A stretch of DNA of 64,000 nt from Hyphococcus lacteus (GTDB taxonomy: Bacteria > Pseudomonadota > Alphaproteobacteria > Caulobacterales > Parvularculaceae): the NCBI RefSeq assembly GCF_041058985.1, contig NZ_JBEHZE010000001.1, positions 930,001 to 994,000 of the forward strand, given 5' to 3'. Within the stretch, counting starts at the first letter, position 1, and each line of letters opens with the position of its first letter. A program made the translations under genes and the position numbers. Shown in pieces: positions 62,684 through 64,000 of the stretch. The notes beneath the pieces are model-generated. The model did no database searches and was not told the origin of the DNA. It saw nothing but the letters and a program-made list of their open reading frames with translations.

Positions 62684-63562
62684 TTATGTTGTGTTGTTGT
62701 TCTTTTTCCATCGAGTGTGACTGCAAGTGTTTAGTGGTGTAACAACGATGTTTTTGCTCCATTTTGCTCTTTTTTCATCGATAAGTCCGCTGAGCGCGAA
62801 CGTTGTGACGATGGGCTCATCTTGGCTACTCATAAAAACGTGGCGATATTCTATCCTGCCGTGGATTCCGATATTGCCTTGATTATCGAGTAGCGGATCC
62901 AGTTTTCCAATGTCGAATTCCATTATGTTCAATTCTCTTGGGTAACTAATTTTACCGCCAACTTCATCAACTTCGAGTTTCTCCGCTTTAAATCGATATA
63001 CACCGTCCGGCTCCACGTGGTCCTCAAAACAAGCTTCAGCGAAAATAGTAACGTTGGCTGCGGGGGAGTTTCCGGTATTTTGGATATTCATTCGAATAGT
63101 GAGATGCATGGGGAGATTTCGATCAAGTTCCGCTTCTCCGCTCGTTACACTGATCTACGCTCGAGACTGCGCCTCACCAATTTCTCGCGTTACCGCGACC
63201 GCGTCGTTCGCGGCCCGGGTCGCTTTTTTTGCCTGAGTAACTGCCGCTAGCGTTGCATCAAGTGTTCTTGCAATAAAATAGATACCTACTACCGTTACAC
63301 CTAAAGCCCCCAACGCAACAATAAACATTGCGTAGTTCCATAAAGCTACATCTTGTTGTGCTTGGAGGAGGTAGTTCGAATAAAGATTATTGGTATCTGT
63401 GCTGGGTACTTGGCCAGAATATTCTTTTGCGGCATGAGCGCGTTGATTGGCTTGCCTTTCGCAATAAGCAAAACCACTTATAAGAAAAATAAAAACAAAG
63501 CTCACGATTACACCACACAAAAACTCGCGTGTAGTGTTTTCGCTTTTTTGGTCATTGGACAT
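62684..63562 (-). pseudogene. Membrane-anchored hypothetical protein interrupted by an in-frame amber codon
   Basis: Two minus-strand ORFs lie in one frame: 63562-63155 (135 residues) and the continuation to 62684. They are parted only by TAG at 63157-63155. Reading through gives one protein of about 292 residues: signal/membrane helix near 15-33, a second helix near 77-100, an Ala-rich helix ending REIGEAQSRA, then [stop] ISVTSGE, and a C-terminal domain with LTIRMNIQNTGNSPAANVTI. Family members I recall have a Tyr after RA (RAYVS-like), so one base change (TAC to TAG) explains it. Base composition is lower-GC than the neighbours, suggesting acquisition. Readthrough is possible but unsupported. 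Confidence 0.75.
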
Positions 63563-63669
63563 TGTTGACGAAATACCCCTGAGAATTATTCCTTACTGTT
63601 TCTATTCTTGAAGTACTCTTGGCAGTATTCAATAGGTAATTTCTATTATGTCTGGTGCCGCGTGTGCAA

Positions 63670-63700
63670 ATGGATTGCGGGTCGGAGCCCGCAATGACGG
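63670..63700. repeat. Degenerate palindromic intergenic repeat, copy 1
   Basis: Inverted repeat ATTGCGGG (63674-63681), loop TCGGAG, CCCGCAAT (63688-63695), followed by GACGG. Parts recur at 63731-63741 and 63871-63893. Confidence 0.7.
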
Positions 63701-63729
63701 TGCGGCGAGTTTGGTGCATGGCTTTCAGG

Positions 63730-63750
63730 GCGCAATGACGGTGTGGCGGG
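63730..63750. repeat. Partial repeat copy, 3' half only
   Basis: The CGCAATGACGGTG.GGCG stretch repeats the 3' half of the copy at 63670-63700 and the sequence following it, with the 5' arm lost. Confidence 0.5.
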
Positions 63751-63806
63751 GTGCGCATTGAGCGAGGCTGCAATACGTAGAGTGAAGGAGTTCTCTATTC
63801 GCAGGT

Positions 63807-63832
63807 GTCATCCCGGGCTTGACCCGGGATCC
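63807..63832. repeat. Palindromic intergenic repeat (CCCGGG type)
   Basis: ATCCCGGG (63810-63817), loop CTTGA, CCCGGGAT (63823-63830). This TCATCCCGGGCTTGACCCGG form is, from memory, a widespread alphaproteobacterial intergenic repeat. Confidence 0.7.
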
Positions 63833-63869
63833 AGCGGTAACGCGAAGTGTTGAACGGGTGGCGGTTGTT

Positions 63870-63894
63870 CATGGATTGCGGGTCGGGGTCCGCA
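63870..63894. repeat. Degenerate palindromic intergenic repeat, copy 3
   Basis: ATGGATTGCGGGTCGGGGTCCGC shares the first 16 bases with copy 1; its 3' arm has drifted. It lies just after the stop of the gene at the right edge. Confidence 0.55.
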
Positions 63895-63914
63895 CTTACA
63901 GCGGCGGGTTACGT

Positions 63915-64000
63915 TTACTCGGCGGCTTTGACAATTTTCGGTTTACTGAGGGTTTTGGCGATACGCTCCGCAAGGCCGCGCGCCACGTCGTCTTTCGACA
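63915..64000 (-). CDS. C-terminal end of an unidentified gene
   Basis: Minus-strand frame open to the right edge, ending in TAA at 63917-63915. The visible 27 residues include DDVARGLAERIAKTL and end KIVKAAE. The pattern of a helix followed by a basic tail looks coding, and the downstream repeats are typical of an intergenic space. Too little is present to name it. Confidence 0.5.
   Translation of the reverse strand, partial: SKDDVARGLAERIAKTLSKPKIVKAAE

Overview
The window is a gene-dense stretch of chromosome from an alphaproteobacterium. The evidence is the split ATP synthase operon (atpHAGDC without the Fo genes), monofunctional pheA beside a cycM-type cytochrome, ffs-dnaX-ybaB-recR, def-fmt-truA, gshB after rsmI-yraN, ftsY-yciB, a flbT gene, and rsfS-rlmH-envC-ctpA-yibQ-rppH in a row. 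The PriA zinc region is of a type I associate with Caulobacterales/Sphingomonadales-like lineages, but I cannot name the order or genus. Base composition is moderate, and no phage, plasmid, transposon, CRISPR array, rRNA or tRNA was seen.

Layout. 1-4777: a 5'-truncated proteasome-fold-like gene, a basic unknown, ybjQ, cycM divergent from pheA, and nudC. 4817-8441: a small membrane protein, 4.5S RNA, then dnaX-ybaB-recR. 8416-12959: a GT87 mannosyltransferase-like protein, rmuC, and convergent to it a degenerate RmuC paralogue. 13128-23646: def-fmt-truA, dapE and dapD with two opposing genes between them, a HAD phosphatase, a DUF1036 protein, priA and a PagL-like lipid A deacylase. 23895-29049: atpHAG, a structured 344-bp gap, then atpDC. 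29170-38820: dut, an LppC-type lipoprotein, rsmI-yraN, a BON lipoprotein, gshB, a glycosyltransferase with a flippase-like partner, and lptFG. 38985-46677: flbT, mtaB, ftsY-yciB, a MarR regulator with a histone-like tail, a SpoU methyltransferase, a stress protein and a class V PLP enzyme. 46672-51956: xth, a TauE/SafE exporter, an unknown, a small RNA, lolA, and an ene-reductase/GST pair. 52134-62431: obgE, a nadD::egtD fusion, rsfS, rlmH, envC-like, ctpA, EamA, yibQ, rppH and an RluA-type synthase. 62432-64000: lower-GC sequence with an amber-interrupted pseudogene, degenerate palindromic repeats, and the tail of one further gene.

Most of the window is housekeeping: translation, DNA metabolism, energy, and envelope building (lptFG, lolA, LppC, PagL-like, EnvC/CtpA). 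The points I would follow up are: (1) a well-formed dnaX programmed-frameshift cassette with an immediate minus-one stop; (2) a promoter-to-terminator small RNA with C-rich, anti-Shine-Dalgarno-like loops; (3) an in-frame fusion of NAD synthesis (NadD) to ergothioneine synthesis (EgtD); (4) an rsfS with no ATG, GTG or TTG ahead of its conserved domain; (5) a second RmuC-fold protein that has lost the active-site lysine; (6) two Lys/Ala/Pro-rich basic products, one a MarR tail and one a 29-residue peptide; and (7) stacked inverted repeats between atpG and atpD. Coordinates of starts were chosen by reading upstream Shine-Dalgarno-like sequences and family N-termini; nothing was run against a database.
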